Translations under genes and position numbers: made by a program
Assembly (NCBI RefSeq): GCF_017562075.2
Contig: NC_054084.1
Span: 31,017,158 to 31,081,157, forward strand
Direction: 5' to 3'
Origin: Anopheles merus
Taxonomy: Eukaryota > Arthropoda > Insecta > Diptera > Culicidae
DNA length: 64,000 nucleotides
The notes under the pieces: model-generated
What the model was told of the DNA's origin: nothing
Seen by the model: the letters and a program-made list of their open reading frames with translations, nothing else
Databases searched by the model: none
Shown here: positions 51,370 through 63,344 of the stretch, piece by piece
Layout of the letters: each line of letters opens with the position of its first letter
How positions within the stretch are numbered: the stretch's first letter is position 1

Positions 51370-52358
51370 TTCATCTTCTCGGTGGCTTTATTTAGGTTGA
51401 GTTCTTTTTTTCCAATCCCGCCGCTAAAAACAGTCCGTGGTGGTAATTATATGCACATACACAGCAGAAGAGGAAAAAAACACTCGGAAAACGAGTGTTC
51501 AACGAGAGTGTGAGCAGGGCAAAAAGAAAGAAAGAAAAAAACACCCCTCTGCCCGAATGCCCTGCACATGCATGAAATATTCTCCATTTGAAGCAGGATA
51601 AGTTATTTTCACCCATCCATCTTGCAACGTACACCTGCAACGAGCTTGGCTTAGCTGCTCGCTCGAACGGTACGTCATTTATATTGCTCCTTCCGGCTGC
51701 TAAATGAGAGCCACAAAAAGGCCAGGGAGTCCTGCTGGGTGGTTTATCTCAACTCGCATCGGCTCAGTTTACGCGGCTGCCTTCCCCGCTTCGAGCTGGT
51801 TGTGCAGGTGTAAATAAATAAAATTTAAACTGCCTCTCGCTCTCCTTGCTCCCTGAGATCGATTACCAAATTATCTCCACAAAGGGGCCGGCGATCGAAA
51901 CGACGATCGAAGATCGAGATGGCAAATATTATTATTGGTCGCTCTTGCTTGCAAAACCCCGCTTGGCCAGCGATCGCTCAAGAGAGTTCGCTCGTATTGA
52001 GAGACATTAATTGCCTTGCAGCTGCTTCCTGCCCAAGCGTCCCAGGGACGGTCGATCTTTGTTCTGCCCAGCTCAGCCCGCGCGACCAGTCCCAGTGAGT
52101 GGTGCGCTTAATTCGATCGGTCACAATCGATCGGGTGAGCGTAACCCGCCCTTGGCAGAGGTGCCAAGGTGCTCTTTGGCAGGCCACTCGCGGCAAGACT
52201 CGCGCAATTCACGGCCAGTCACAGTCGCAGTCACAGTAACGGTGCCGTTGTGCCTCGAACGGACGTTGTGCCAGCTGCCCGGAAGCCGGAGCTGCCGTGT
52301 CTTTCAAGTGTCCCGGATCGTTTCTGTCCCGTCCCTTGTCCTTGCCTGGAGCGTCAAG

Positions 52359-52373
52359 ATGTCGGATTATTTT
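52359..52373 (+). CDS. TpnC: Troponin C alternative first coding exon B (MSDYF)
   Basis: AAGATG opens five codons (MSDYF) ending at TTT|GTGAGT, a strong donor in phase 0 that fits the acceptor at 56257. This would yield MSDYF-DDEEQRM and a 155 aa protein. The 200 bases upstream are leader-like, with repeated CAGTCACAGT, and distinct from the exon A leader. It could be a second promoter of the same gene. The short peptide means it could also be the start of a different, unrecognised transcript. Confidence 0.45.
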
Positions 52374-55300
52374 GTGAGTTTCTTGTGCGCCCGTGTCAAT
52401 TCACTTAAAGCGAGTGCAGTGTGTAGTTTCCGCAACCGACTCGCGGTAGCTGGCCAATTTCAATTAGTGTTTAGCTGTGCAAACCGCCCTTGTCGCCGCC
52501 AATGGAACGATCCACCTCGGCACTAATGGAGCGGACAGTGTGACACATTTCCACACGTCTGTCCACGCCCGGGGTTCACAGTGGTTGGTTCGGGAGAGTG
52601 GTTTGGTGTTTTCTTTTCTATCTTTTTCCCCACATGTCAAAGGGGAAGCACATGGGATGGATGGCAAGCATCACTTAATTAGTGGCCAGTGACGAAAGAG
52701 AAGGATTTTCCTCTTAAAACATCCCGCTGTGCAGTGCACTACACTTTGCACTTCAACTCAATTAACTCAGCAGAAAAATGCAAAGCGACACTTTAACACA
52801 CTCACTAAAACATTATCTATTAGGTAACACCAGCAGCAGGAGAGGAAAAGTTATTAAAATATAATTAAAATCGATTCCACTCACCGTTTCATGCCTTTTG
52901 TTGCTTCAATCATCTGCACTTTGGGGGAGCATAAATCATTACTCGTTGCATTTTGTATTGTTGCTATTTTGTTGGAGCGTTAGGGATCGTTGGTCGATGT
53001 CGAATACGTTAGGGATCGTTGGTGGTAGAAAACAGCGCAATATTTTCCCAAATGCAGAGAGCAATTAAAATGGAATAGATGAATATTTATTGACCCATTT
53101 TTCCTGTGCATCAAAGGGATTGCTTTTCACTATGAATAACGACGAACAATGACACATATTGTAAACGCAGTTTTTTCATCTTTGATATTGTCCATAAAAT
53201 CAATAAAATGCTTATGCCACATCATCGTGTTAAAATATTTTAGATCTGATGAGAATAGGTTTTATGTTTAAATGAAAAACAGTCTTAGTTAAAGTGCTTA
53301 TAAACATCAATTTTATGCGTACTATTTCACGCATGCTTGTTCTTTTTTGGTTATTGCGTAGCGTGACGCCCATATAGCAATATTACATTGTTCTAATGGG
53401 TTCAGTATACAATGTGAACAGATTCATTTAACACGCACAAGATGTTTTTTGATAGTTGTCATGTATTTGTGACCTTTCCACTATTGAAAAACAACTCAAG
53501 AGCGTTGAATAATACTCTTAACATTTGAAAAAGACACTGAAACAAATTTAAATTATTTATTTTATTTATATAACCCGAAAAGAATGTGAAATCATTGGCT
53601 AAGAGATGTAAGGACACTTAATTGTCGCTCTATTCTTTCTAATCCCCAGCCTTTGTCCAATAATATATGGCACCTTCTGCCGGAGAGAAACGAAAAAAGG
53701 TGCAAAATGCCATAAATAATGTGTAATATTAATAAGTATGCATTAATGTAATTATCAGTATTGTATAATCTTGAAAACTGTATGCACAAAACATCTTGAA
53801 AACAAAGTGTTAAATGCCATGTAAAAAATTAAAAATAGTAAAATAGCTCATCAATAAAAAAACGGAACCAAACTATAATGTTCTTGCACAGGCTGCTCAA
53901 ATAATGCAACTATTTCTCTATATTAAGGTCATCAGAGAGCAAGAATGAAAACAAAAATTGCAATTTTGAATATTTGCTGACATTTCTTATGCATTGCTTA
54001 TGCATTTTACTCAACCTATTACCTTTACCATCATTTTCCGAGAGCTTCAGCCCAACAACCGTTGAAGTATTACGTAAAACGAGCTTAATTTCATAGGAAA
54101 TCAAGAGTTTCTTGTAAGGAAATACCTAACAACCTACCGTTTGATGCGTAAAACATCCTTTTTCTAGCATTTTCAGGGAGATAATATCTCCTTCAAATCA
54201 TATTTGAGTTTAAGTTTCACTTTTAAACATTGCTTTGTGTGAAAATTTCAAAATATTCCCACATAAATCCTCTTTGCTGTTTCCCCTCAGCTGTTCGTAA
54301 AGTACCCATCAACGGTCTGTTTATGACGTTTTGGTGGAAAGTTTGACACATCTCCAACAGCAACCGCCAATAAAATCCACCCCCGAACGCGCAGCTCGAA
54401 AGAATAATAACAACCATCCATCCGCGGAATGTATGTTCCACTCATGTTTTTACTGACAATGTGTGTATATCACACACACACGCACATACACCCCAGACGC
54501 ATACCTAACCTCTAATCGGTTCTATTGTTTATTGTGACAAGCCGAATACCCTCCCCGGTTGACGGGCAGCTGCTTGGCCTGGGGGGCCCAGTGATGCTGC
54601 AATGCGGCCACAAAACCAATAAATCATACCACTCATACTGACACACACACAAGCGCACACAGGGAACGAACTGCCGCAGGATGAAAGATTTTCGCGGTCA
54701 TCGAGCATCAAACTTTGAAAAAGGGAGTGGGGTCTAATAGGGTGGAGTGTCAATCAAAAATCCAAACCGCGCCCTCGGAGATCAAAAAACCCGCGGCTAT
54801 CCCGCTACGGATCATTTCCTGCCGAGTTCTCTCCGTGTTGGCTTGGTTGGCTGTGGCGCGGACGTTGGTTGATATATTTTTAACTCAAGCATTTTTAGCT
54901 CTTCTCCTTTTCCTACCTCACAACACCCCCCTTTCCGGTTTGCGGTAAAGTGAATAAATAAGCGTAACACGAGATGTGCGCGACCCGCGTTCTGTAGGAC
55001 CCACTCCGGTCGGGCGATCGTGTCACCGAGCGTGATGATCATGAATCAATCGTTAATAATTACATCAGGGCTAGTGGCTGAGGGTCTCACTGCACAAAGG
55101 GAGGAGGTTTGCCACACAGGGGCCCTACCGTGTTGGCCGCGGGCCAGTCGCTTTGGTCTGCCAAATGGTGTCTCCCTGTCTTATGTATCGCGTTTCGGGG
55201 CAAAGCGAAGGCCAAGACAGCGAAGGGCGAAATCATTGGAGAGGGGGCAAATGATTAATGCTGCAACATAGCGAGCGAAAGGAGTGTCTCGGGGATGCAA

Positions 55301-56256
55301 GGATGGCAGGGCAACGAGAGAGAGGGGGGACTGCTCCCATCGTTGGACCACAGTTGGACCGTGCACAGACGAAAGACACTAAAAATTCCTCCTCTCCATT
55401 AATATTTATAACGGACTCGCGAGACTCGAGAGCGCACTTGAATCGTGCCACCCGATCACAACCGCCTTACTCTCCGTTTTCTCGTGCTAACTGCGATTGG
55501 GCAAACGATTAAAGGCGGCCAAAAATGACCCCCAAACCGAGGAGGAGGGGCGAAGGAAAAGGGAATGCCATTTCAGAGATTCAACAAACAGAACCATTCC
55601 GACATCCGGCCTTTTTGCTGTTGAAGAAGGGAAGGATTGCAAGAGGTTTCAAGGGGAGAGTGTTTCGATTTCACAGCCCATTTGAGTGGTGTGATTTTGT
55701 GTGAGTGTGTGTGTGTGTGGATGTTAATGTCTTTCCGCCAGTGCTGCACAGTGCCAGTCCTTCTGCCCAAGGTGGCGGCCCCCGAATCGCCCTGCTTTGA
55801 TCGACACCTGTTTATGCGGAGAACGGAGAGTTGAGCTGGACGGGGAGCATATTTACGCTCAGTGCAATCGGAAATGTCGTACAAAACATGGAACAGGATT
55901 ATGAGATGATACTCGAATCGAGTTGGAAATGTGCTCCGAGCATACAATGTATTAAAAAGGAACACGAAACGCAATTAGTAGCGGAAGCAGTGGGAATGTT
56001 GAAATAAACTGTAAGCTGTTATTAATACGCCTCCCATTCCCTCATTCCCTGAGCAGCATTTACAATATTAAATACTAGCTGTCAGTTTGACAGCTGACAG
56101 TAGACGAGCCAACGGTGGTCCAACCCTGTCGTCAGCTGTCATTCGTGGACGCGAAATGGCACGGAATGGCGCGCGAAATTAAAAACACGTGGCATTTGGA
56201 GTAATTTTGATTTGTTTCTCGTTTTTTTCTTTCTTTTTCCAATGTTTTCCTCCCAG
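52374..56256 (+). other. TpnC: Troponin C first intron (exon B to common exon)
   Basis: AT-rich noncoding sequence, especially 52780-54470, with scattered chance frames and a CA-rich patch near 54470-54500. It ends with a pyrimidine tract and TCCCAG at 56251-56256. No nested gene was recognised. Confidence 0.65.
52978..53023. repeat. Short tandem duplication
   Basis: CGTTAGGGATCGTTGGT occurs twice (52978-52994 and 53007-53023) with a 29 base period, in the troponin C intron. Confidence 0.8.
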
Positions 56257-56570
56257 GATGATGAGGAGCAGAGAATGCTGATCATGCGCAAAGCATTCCA
56301 GATGTTTGACACGCAGAAGACGGGCTTCATCGAGACGATCAAGATCTCGACCATTCTCAACACGATGGGCCAGCTGTTCGACGAGGGCGAGCTGCAGGAC
56401 CTGATCGACGAGGAGGACCCGGAAAGCACGGGCCGCGTCAACTTCGACGGCTTTGCCAACATTGCCTCCAACTTCCTGCAGGAGGAGGAAGACGCCGAGG
56501 CGATGCAGCAGGAGCTGAAGGAAGCCTTCCGGTTGTATGACCGCGAGGGTAACGGCTACATCACCACCAG
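56257..56570 (+). CDS. TpnC: Troponin C common exon (EF-hands I-III)
   Basis: This exon encodes residues 2-105 of the 151 aa form plus two bases of Ser106. Troponin C is the Ca2+-sensing subunit of the thin-filament troponin complex, which with troponin I and T and tropomyosin switches muscle contraction. Loop I (19-30, DTQKTGFIETIK) has Lys at position 12. Loop II (55-66, DPESTGRVNFDG) has Gly at position 12. Loop III (96-107, DREGNGYITTST) has Thr at position 12. Each lacks the bidentate Glu, so none should bind Ca2+ normally. The block EEEDAEAMQQELKEAFRLYD is highly typical of insect troponin C. The pattern argues for the single-site F1/type III class rather than the two-site 47D/73F type. 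I cannot name the exact paralogue. Confidence 0.93.
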
Positions 56571-57061
56571 GTATGGGGATATTGGGGAGGATGAAGGGGG
56601 AAGTTGTTGTCGATATGTTGTCGTGATAAGCGTACTATTTCACCAATTACACACACACACACACATACACTCACCCAATACGATAATAGACGACGAGCCA
56701 GGCGTTCCTTCCTTCAAATGCTGCCGCCTGCTGTGCTCTTCGCTCCACACGTTTTCGGTTTCTTTGCGTGCACGTACGTCAAATAAGCCTTTAATTTATC
56801 GCCACTCCAACCCCCCATCGTCCATGTTACATGTTCTGGGTGTGCATGTCGTGAATTTGGAAAGGTTTTTGTTTTTTGGCCGAGTTCCGACGAACCGGCT
56901 TGATTTATCGCTGTTTACCGTGCACCGATAGTGTCATTATTTTTGCCTTTTCACTTCGCGCAACTAAACGAACGAACGAGAACACTTGCCGAGTGAGCAA
57001 AGCTCTCGTCGTCTTTTTTGGGACTGCCGGTGCCTTCGTACACTACTTTAACTCCCGTGCC

Positions 57062-57130
<69 letters not shown>

Positions 57131-59704
57131 GAATTATGTTCAAGGCGGTGTGACCTCCGCCGGCTGGACGAAACGCGTCACCCACATGGCCACACGTAAG
57201 CTTGTGTTTATCGGTGTGGAAAAAGGGCAATGTGTGTGAAAGGCAAACATTTAACGACCACAAATTCACATCGTTTCTTGTTTTTTGGGTGGAAAAAGAT
57301 AAAAAATGTGGCGCAATGTGTGTGAGCGTGTGTTGTTACCGGAAGTGCCCTGTGGTGCTTTCTATTCTACTTCCGATTTTGGGGGGCTCGTTTGGGAGAA
57401 TGTTGAATGTATGTCGACAGGGATGCCAAAAAGGTCATTCCCGGCTGGCCAAATCCATGAATTAGATCGCTATTTTCAAAGTTATTGGAGTGGCTTAGGA
57501 GCATACCAATGCCAGACTCGTTTGTTGCCAAATCCTTCTAAATGCTTCCAATGTTTTTTTTAATTATTTTCTTGTTTTTTATTTCTGGTACATTTATATA
57601 CTGCAATGCGTGTTTGGGATTGTCTATTGTATCTACTAGTCAGATTTAAACTTTGAATTGGGTAAATCTTTGAACAAAATTCCAATAGAAAGTTAATATT
57701 TTTGGGATTTTCCATCAAGCAACGAACTCAATTAGGAGTACACTTTTCACTTAAACATAAATCACTCCAACTCTTTGTACAGCTACAATATCTCCACCAT
57801 AATCCAAACCTTTTCGTACCTATCCCCAATACACAATGCTGCCCTAGCTAATCTTGAAACCCATTCGTTCCATTTGACATTTGTTCGCACATCGTTGCCT
57901 AAAAACCTTTAACGCACACGCTGGAAAACATTGAGCCAAGGTCACTATCTCCATCGCACTGTAGCTCCCACCCAAACCCCAACCAGCCAAGCGGAGAGCA
58001 AGATCATTCGTTTTTTTACTACCAACGTAGTAAAAAACGACCACTTTCCACTGCTCCCACTGCTCCGCGTTCCCTCCGGTTGGCGTCAAACTAATTACGG
58101 TGAAAAACTAGTTTTAACACACACACCCAGACAGAGCTACATGCAAACCCCGTCACACATGTTGTTCGGTCTGTGGTTTTGGTCGAAAATTTATTGCCAC
58201 CATATGTAGGTGGCCACCCCTTCAACCCGTGGAGCTGTAGCAAAGGAGGGGGAAGCAGACACTCCCGTCCCGCCCGAACACGACCGGAAACGCTTTAACA
58301 TTCAAACGAGCTCAATAAACTGCTGTCCCAATCCCCAAACACTCCACGCAGGGAAAGCAGGGAAAACCCAAACAAAAAAGAGACTTATTTAAAGGAAGCA
58401 AAAATTAAAAAATAATCCCAAACACACACACGCACACACAAAATAATAACGTCATAAATAATGTCGCTTTCCAACGGACTCATTTTCACGTTTCATATTT
58501 TCACCCGCCGTGCACAAATTATGACTGCAAACTGGAGGGTGGAAGGAACGACCGCCAAGGGGGTAGAAGTTAATTTCGCATCGCTGACAAAATATTTCGA
58601 AACTTTCAACACAACTGTGACAAAAGTAGGTGGTGAAATGGCAGTGCGAGACGCACATTCCGATCTACGGTCTGTGGAATGGCTGAGTGAGAGAGAGAGA
58701 GGGAGAGAGCGCGCGTGCGGAGATCTACGCAATCGTTCCGCGTTGCTCCTTCGCATCTGCTTTTCATCTTTAGGGGAAATCCACTTAATCCACACGTCAC
58801 CTGGACCTAGCTCTTCCGTTCGGTTTGATGCGCGAATAAACAACCACGCCGCAGCCCCCGCACACACGCTCGCACGCTCATCAAGTACGCAGCCATTTTT
58901 CTTCACAAACGACTAGGCGCCCCCATCACTCCACGCTGGCAGCGCGTTGACCGGCGATGCTCTGGTGGTTGGTTGGTGGTGCGGAACCTGGAGGTTGTGT
59001 TTACTCACCCCATCCCAACATTCCACATGCCGGGGCACTTCTCTGTAGTGTACTGTGTGTGTGCCATTTGCGGCGAAGAAGGAAAAAAGGGAGAAAAAAA
59101 CCGACAGAACGGAAACGGACGCGCAAACGGATAGCATAAATATCACCATCATCACCGGTGATGCGCAACCGGAGTCGGTGCGGAATTGGTTGCTCTTTTT
59201 TGTTGCCATAGCTTCCCCCGCTTCCCCCTCTACACCACCCATGTGGTAGAAAACGGCTGCACGCGTTCGCGTTCAGCATAATAGCTCTTGATTTCGCTCC
59301 GCTCAAGGCCACGATGCTCCAAACCCGCCTCGCCTTAAATTATAAATGCCTGTGCCTGTTGGGGTCGCTCGGTGTTATAAGTTATGTGCCGTACCTGGCT
59401 TGTTTGCTGGGGCTACTGTTGCTGCTGGTGCTGGTGCTGGATTGGCGACCCTTCATTCCGCAAGATGAATTGACGTTACGCTTTTTCTCGGGAAAAACGG
59501 TCCCTCCTTTGAGCAGCATCTTGCGGCTCGAGAAGCGATTGGAATGAAGGTGAAGGGTCATACAGTAGATGAACATTTACCTCCTCCCCAACACACACAC
59601 ACAAACACTACACCATGAAGCACACATGTTAAGCGGGACTGTTTCATCTTTTGCTTTTTTTGTTTGTTCACTCCTGTTTGATCTTGATCCCTCCCTCTTT
59701 CCAG
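56571..59704 (+). other. TpnC: Troponin C second intron
   Basis: A 3.1 kb intron interrupts the EF-hand III loop codon Ser106 (AG|C). It includes the CA microsatellite at 57064-57127. Open frames here (for example 58461-58916) are chance-like. It ends at TTTCCAG 59704. Confidence 0.85.
57064..57127. repeat. (CA)n microsatellite
   Basis: A perfect CA run of about 32 units inside the second troponin C intron. Confidence 0.95.
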
Positions 59705-59814
59705 CACGCTGAAGGAAATTCTGAAAGCACTCGACGATAAACTGTCCAGCGAGGATCTCGACGGCATCATCGGGGAAATCGATACGGACGGTTCCGGCAC
59801 GGTAGATTTCGATG
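59705..59814 (+). CDS. TpnC: Troponin C exon (EF-hand IV)
   Basis: This exon supplies the last base of Ser106 and residues 107-142, then one base of Glu143 before donor GTAAGA. It holds the EF-hand IV loop (132-143, DTDGSGTVDFDE), with Asp at 1, 3 and 9, Ser at 5, Gly at 6 and Glu at 12. That is a canonical Ca2+ site and the only one in the protein. The preceding helix LKEILKALDDKLSSEDLDGII is typical of insect troponin C. Confidence 0.93.
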
Positions 59815-59917
59815 GTAAGAGACAATAGCCGCCGACCCGTTTGACTGTCAAAGTCTTCTCAGCTTCTTCATTTAAATTCCCATTCTGCTCTTTTTGTTTT
59901 TTTTTTTTCATTGACAG

Positions 59918-59946
59918 AGTTTATGGAGATGATGACTGGTGAATAA
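59918..59946 (+). CDS. TpnC: Troponin C last coding exon (EFMEMMTGE, stop)
   Basis: After a T-rich tract and GACAG, the exon completes Glu143 and encodes FMEMMTGE followed by TAA (59944-59946). The C-terminus EFMEMMTGE is shared by insect troponin C proteins, which fixes the splice. Confidence 0.93.
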
Positions 59947-60247
59947 GCTGCGACCAATCCAACCGATACAAACACACAACATGACACGGGCGCGTGTGTC
60001 AATTTTCCACCTTCACTACCAGCACCCTTCCAACTGTGAAACTGGAACGTGAAACTGTAGCAAACTGTCTCCCCCCGGAGCGGACGACTAACTAAAGTGT
60101 GCGCCGATTGCACCCCTGCTTTTTGGGTAGTGTTTGTGTGTGTATGTGTGTGTTTTGTTAGCTATTGTTTACTATCACTCTCCTTAAACTGTGCTGCTGC
60201 CCCAGCGACTTATGTATATCATCCACGTGTCTCTTTTACCGTAAAGA

Positions 60248-60253
60248 AATAAA
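60248..60253 (+). terminator. TpnC: Polyadenylation signal of troponin C
   Basis: A canonical AATAAA about 300 bases after the stop codon gives a short 3' UTR (59947 to about 60270). Confidence 0.65.
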
Positions 60254-60760
60254 TGGAAAACTTGTCCCCCTTTTGAACAAAAACAGCTTAAAGCAAGTTG
60301 CTTCAATTTCTTAATTTTCCACAACGTGTTTTTCCACTTTCCAATAAGAGATCGCTTCCTTCCGTTAGCGTGTCCGTTCCCCGTTAAATAGAATTTTCAT
60401 CAAGCTCCCGTACCCCCGCCGTTATTAACCCGATCTGTTTGCATCACGGAAAGAAAGCAAGTGAAAGCTCTGCCCAATCAAAAAGCATTTCACAAACAAT
60501 CTACCGCTCCTTGGTCACGACGGGCCAATCCAATCCCTTCCCTCGCAAGGATTTCCATAATCCCATTGTGTCCTTCATCATCCAGGGGGAGGAGGGGGAG
60601 GATGTGTTGGTGGGACTGTCTCTCGTGAATATTTATTTCCACATCAATCTACCGGTCTTCTGTCCTGGCTGTTTTTTTCTTCCTTTTTTTCCAATGCATT
60701 CCCTGAACATTGAACTGATGTTTTCCTTCGTTCAGGGTTGATGTGTTTTCCACTATTTTA

Positions 60761-60795
<35 letters not shown>

Positions 60796-60815
60796 TCTCT
60801 ATCTCTGTCTCTCTT
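60761..60815. repeat. (CT)n microsatellite
   Basis: A CT dinucleotide run interrupted by TA and TG, downstream of troponin C. Confidence 0.9.
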
Positions 60816-63297
60816 TTCTATTTGTTTTCCGTCCATCCTCCCTTGTCTTTCTCTACTGTTTTTGTCAACACGCGAACAGGATGCGACGTGAATTGCAATT
60901 TGAATTTCATTTGAAAGTATTATCACCTTTATTGCAGGAACACCGTTCAGCGTCTGCGTTCAGCAACAAGCAATAGGACACAGAAAAAATGGAACAATCG
61001 AAATGAAAAAAAAACGAAAAAAACGAACACAAAAAGAATGATGACACGTTTTTGTGTTTTGAGTTCCTATGAACTGTATTTGTATAATGCAATTTTATAC
61101 CTTTTTGGGTTCTGCTTTGTGGACTTTAAATTGCTCTTCTTATTCAATTGGCTTTTTTGTTGGTTTCTGTAAAATATTTTTTTTCTCCTCTTTCTTATAA
61201 AACGTATTTTAAAGTATTATTTTTGTACTCTGCTATCCCTCTCTTTCTCTCTTAAGCATACCACTGAAGCCACCCAGTTGTGAGGCCGATTTATTCATTT
61301 TAATTTTAAAATTCAAACAATGTGACGCACTGTATTCCACCTGCCAGCCAGACGGACCGGTTTGACTCATTTCATCGATGTAGATTTTATTACCCCGTTT
61401 CGAGCTTTCCCCAGCCAGCGACGCCAGAAAGATTATCGCTCTACCGTACAAGTCCGTGCTGGGAGCGCTCCATTCCATTCCAGCGGAAGCATTCGGTGGT
61501 ACGCGTTGAGTTGCTGATGAAAATTAATGATAGCAGAAATCAATTATACTTCCCACGAGAGAACAGATGCAGAAAAAGAGGGCAAAAGATGGGAATGGGA
61601 AACAATGCGCACCCGGTAATAGCAACAACAACCACAACAACAACAACAACTACACCAAAGAAGTAATAGTTATTGCCAGCTAATAGGGCTATTAACGCGT
61701 GCGGAATGCGGACCGTGGAATGGACTTGCGCTGTTTGCGCTACAAAGCCGTAATTATTTTAAACTGGCTCAGGTTATCGTTGTACGCCGTGCTCTCTCTC
61801 TCTCTCTCTATCTCTCTGGTCGTTTTTGGCTGCTGTTGCTGGCTATGGGCTAGATGTTTTTTTTTTATCGCTAACATCTTGGCTTTGTAAAAGATGGAAA
61901 GCAGCAGCACTGCCAACAGTTAAATTAATTGCATTTCAGAAAAAAAACACCGTTTAACCGCGAAGAAACGAAGAGCTGCGTTAGAAACCAACGGATAATT
62001 GATTTTTTAAATGTTTATTCGCCTAAAGGTATGCAATCTGTACGGCATCGTTTCAAATTATTCGCGTTTCTTCCGTTACGGTTACGAAGGCAGTGTGACG
62101 GTCAAATTGGTAATGAAAAATCAGTTTATTACTTTTATTATTGTTTTTATTTAGAAGTGAGTCATTGAACAAGCTTACCTTAATATCGTAAAATAGATTA
62201 AAATGGTCGTTTAATCTTTAATAAGTCATTTAACATGAATGTCTAAGGGGATAAGTGCTCTTCAGAGCATCCGAAACTACATTTTATTTGAGTTTTCAGC
62301 ATAAATACATTACCCATCACTTCTCTTCGTGCATGAATGACAATATGTCTCCATATGATTACCGCATATATACACCACCGAGCACCATGCAGCCGAATAT
62401 TAATTCATCTAAACCGTCATAAAACCCGTCATTTTCCCTTCCACTCCGACCCATCAAGAAGCCGTCGGCAGAGACGGCTGCGAAAAATAAAACCAGCCCA
62501 GCATCACGAGCACAAAAGATTCATGCTCTCTTTAATTTCCTCATGAAAAATGACACACTCATCCATAATTCAGTGAACCCTTTTTTTCTACTACTTTTTC
62601 GTCAACCCCTGGCGCCTTCCCGCCTTTGCTTTCGCTATCTCCACTTCATCATCGTTGGTCGCCGAGCGTGTTACAAGCGTGTCTTGGCACACTACAATAA
62701 AGCATCGTTTTAATTAATATTTTATAAGCCACCAATTAATCATACTTATCCCACAGCAACAACAGCAAAAAAGAACACCACTAACGGTAAAGATGCCGAT
62801 CGTACCGATGCCGGCTTCTGCCAGTGTCGAAGAGAGTTTTGGAAAATCAATTTCCTTCCGTTTTGGGGCGCGAGACACACAGGCACACTTTTGATGCCGA
62901 GACGAGCGATACGGTCCGTAATGCGATACGGCAGCCAGCATAAGGTGCGGGAATGGTTTACATTATTTAACATTAGCTCTCGCAGGGGGGCGGAAGAGGA
63001 GGAATGCCCGCCCAGACGACACACGGTGTAAGGAGGAAGCACAACAACAAACGACAACGCCGCCGAAAAAGACCCACAGCAACTCTATTTGACCGAAATG
63101 ATGGCGCCATGCGCCCTGTTTAGTTTTAACTACCGATCGTAAACTGGCAAGAGCAAGGTAAAAGGCCACGTCCACCACGTGGTGCGCCACGGGCCGATAT
63201 TTTCTGACAGCATGCATCCCGCCAGATAACCTTAAGCTCATTTCCTACCGCTTGCTTGCTTAGCTTTATCTTGGTAGCTCATAAAATCGGAGCTTAC

Positions 63298-63344
63298 CTG
63301 TACTGCGGATGGGGATGTTGCCCCCAGTGCGGCACATTTTAATC
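63298..63344 (-). other. Possible small internal exon on the minus strand
   Basis: On the minus strand TGTCCCGCAG is followed by 47 bases and CAG|GTAAGC. One frame reads LKCAALGATSPSAVQ, open across the segment. The donor is strong and the acceptor is moderate, with a pyrimidine tract interrupted by CTG repeats. No protein family is recognised. Confidence 0.15.

Larger units (their letters stand above)
48822..60253 (+). other. TpnC: Gene span of troponin C (two alternative first exons)
   Basis: The common coding exons are 56257-56570 (phase 0 in, phase 2 out), 59705-59814 (phase 2 in, phase 1 out) and 59918-59946 (phase 1 in, stop). The start is either the bare ATG at 48822 (product 151 aa) or MSDYF at 52359 (155 aa). 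All junctions obey GT-AG and the frame stays open throughout. The length matches insect troponin C (about 150-155 aa). Confidence 0.88.

Noticed and set aside
56212..56256. In-frame Met extension upstream of the troponin C common exon (MFLVFFFLFPMFSSQ)
   Set aside because: This is the pyrimidine tract and AG of the 3' splice site, not coding sequence.
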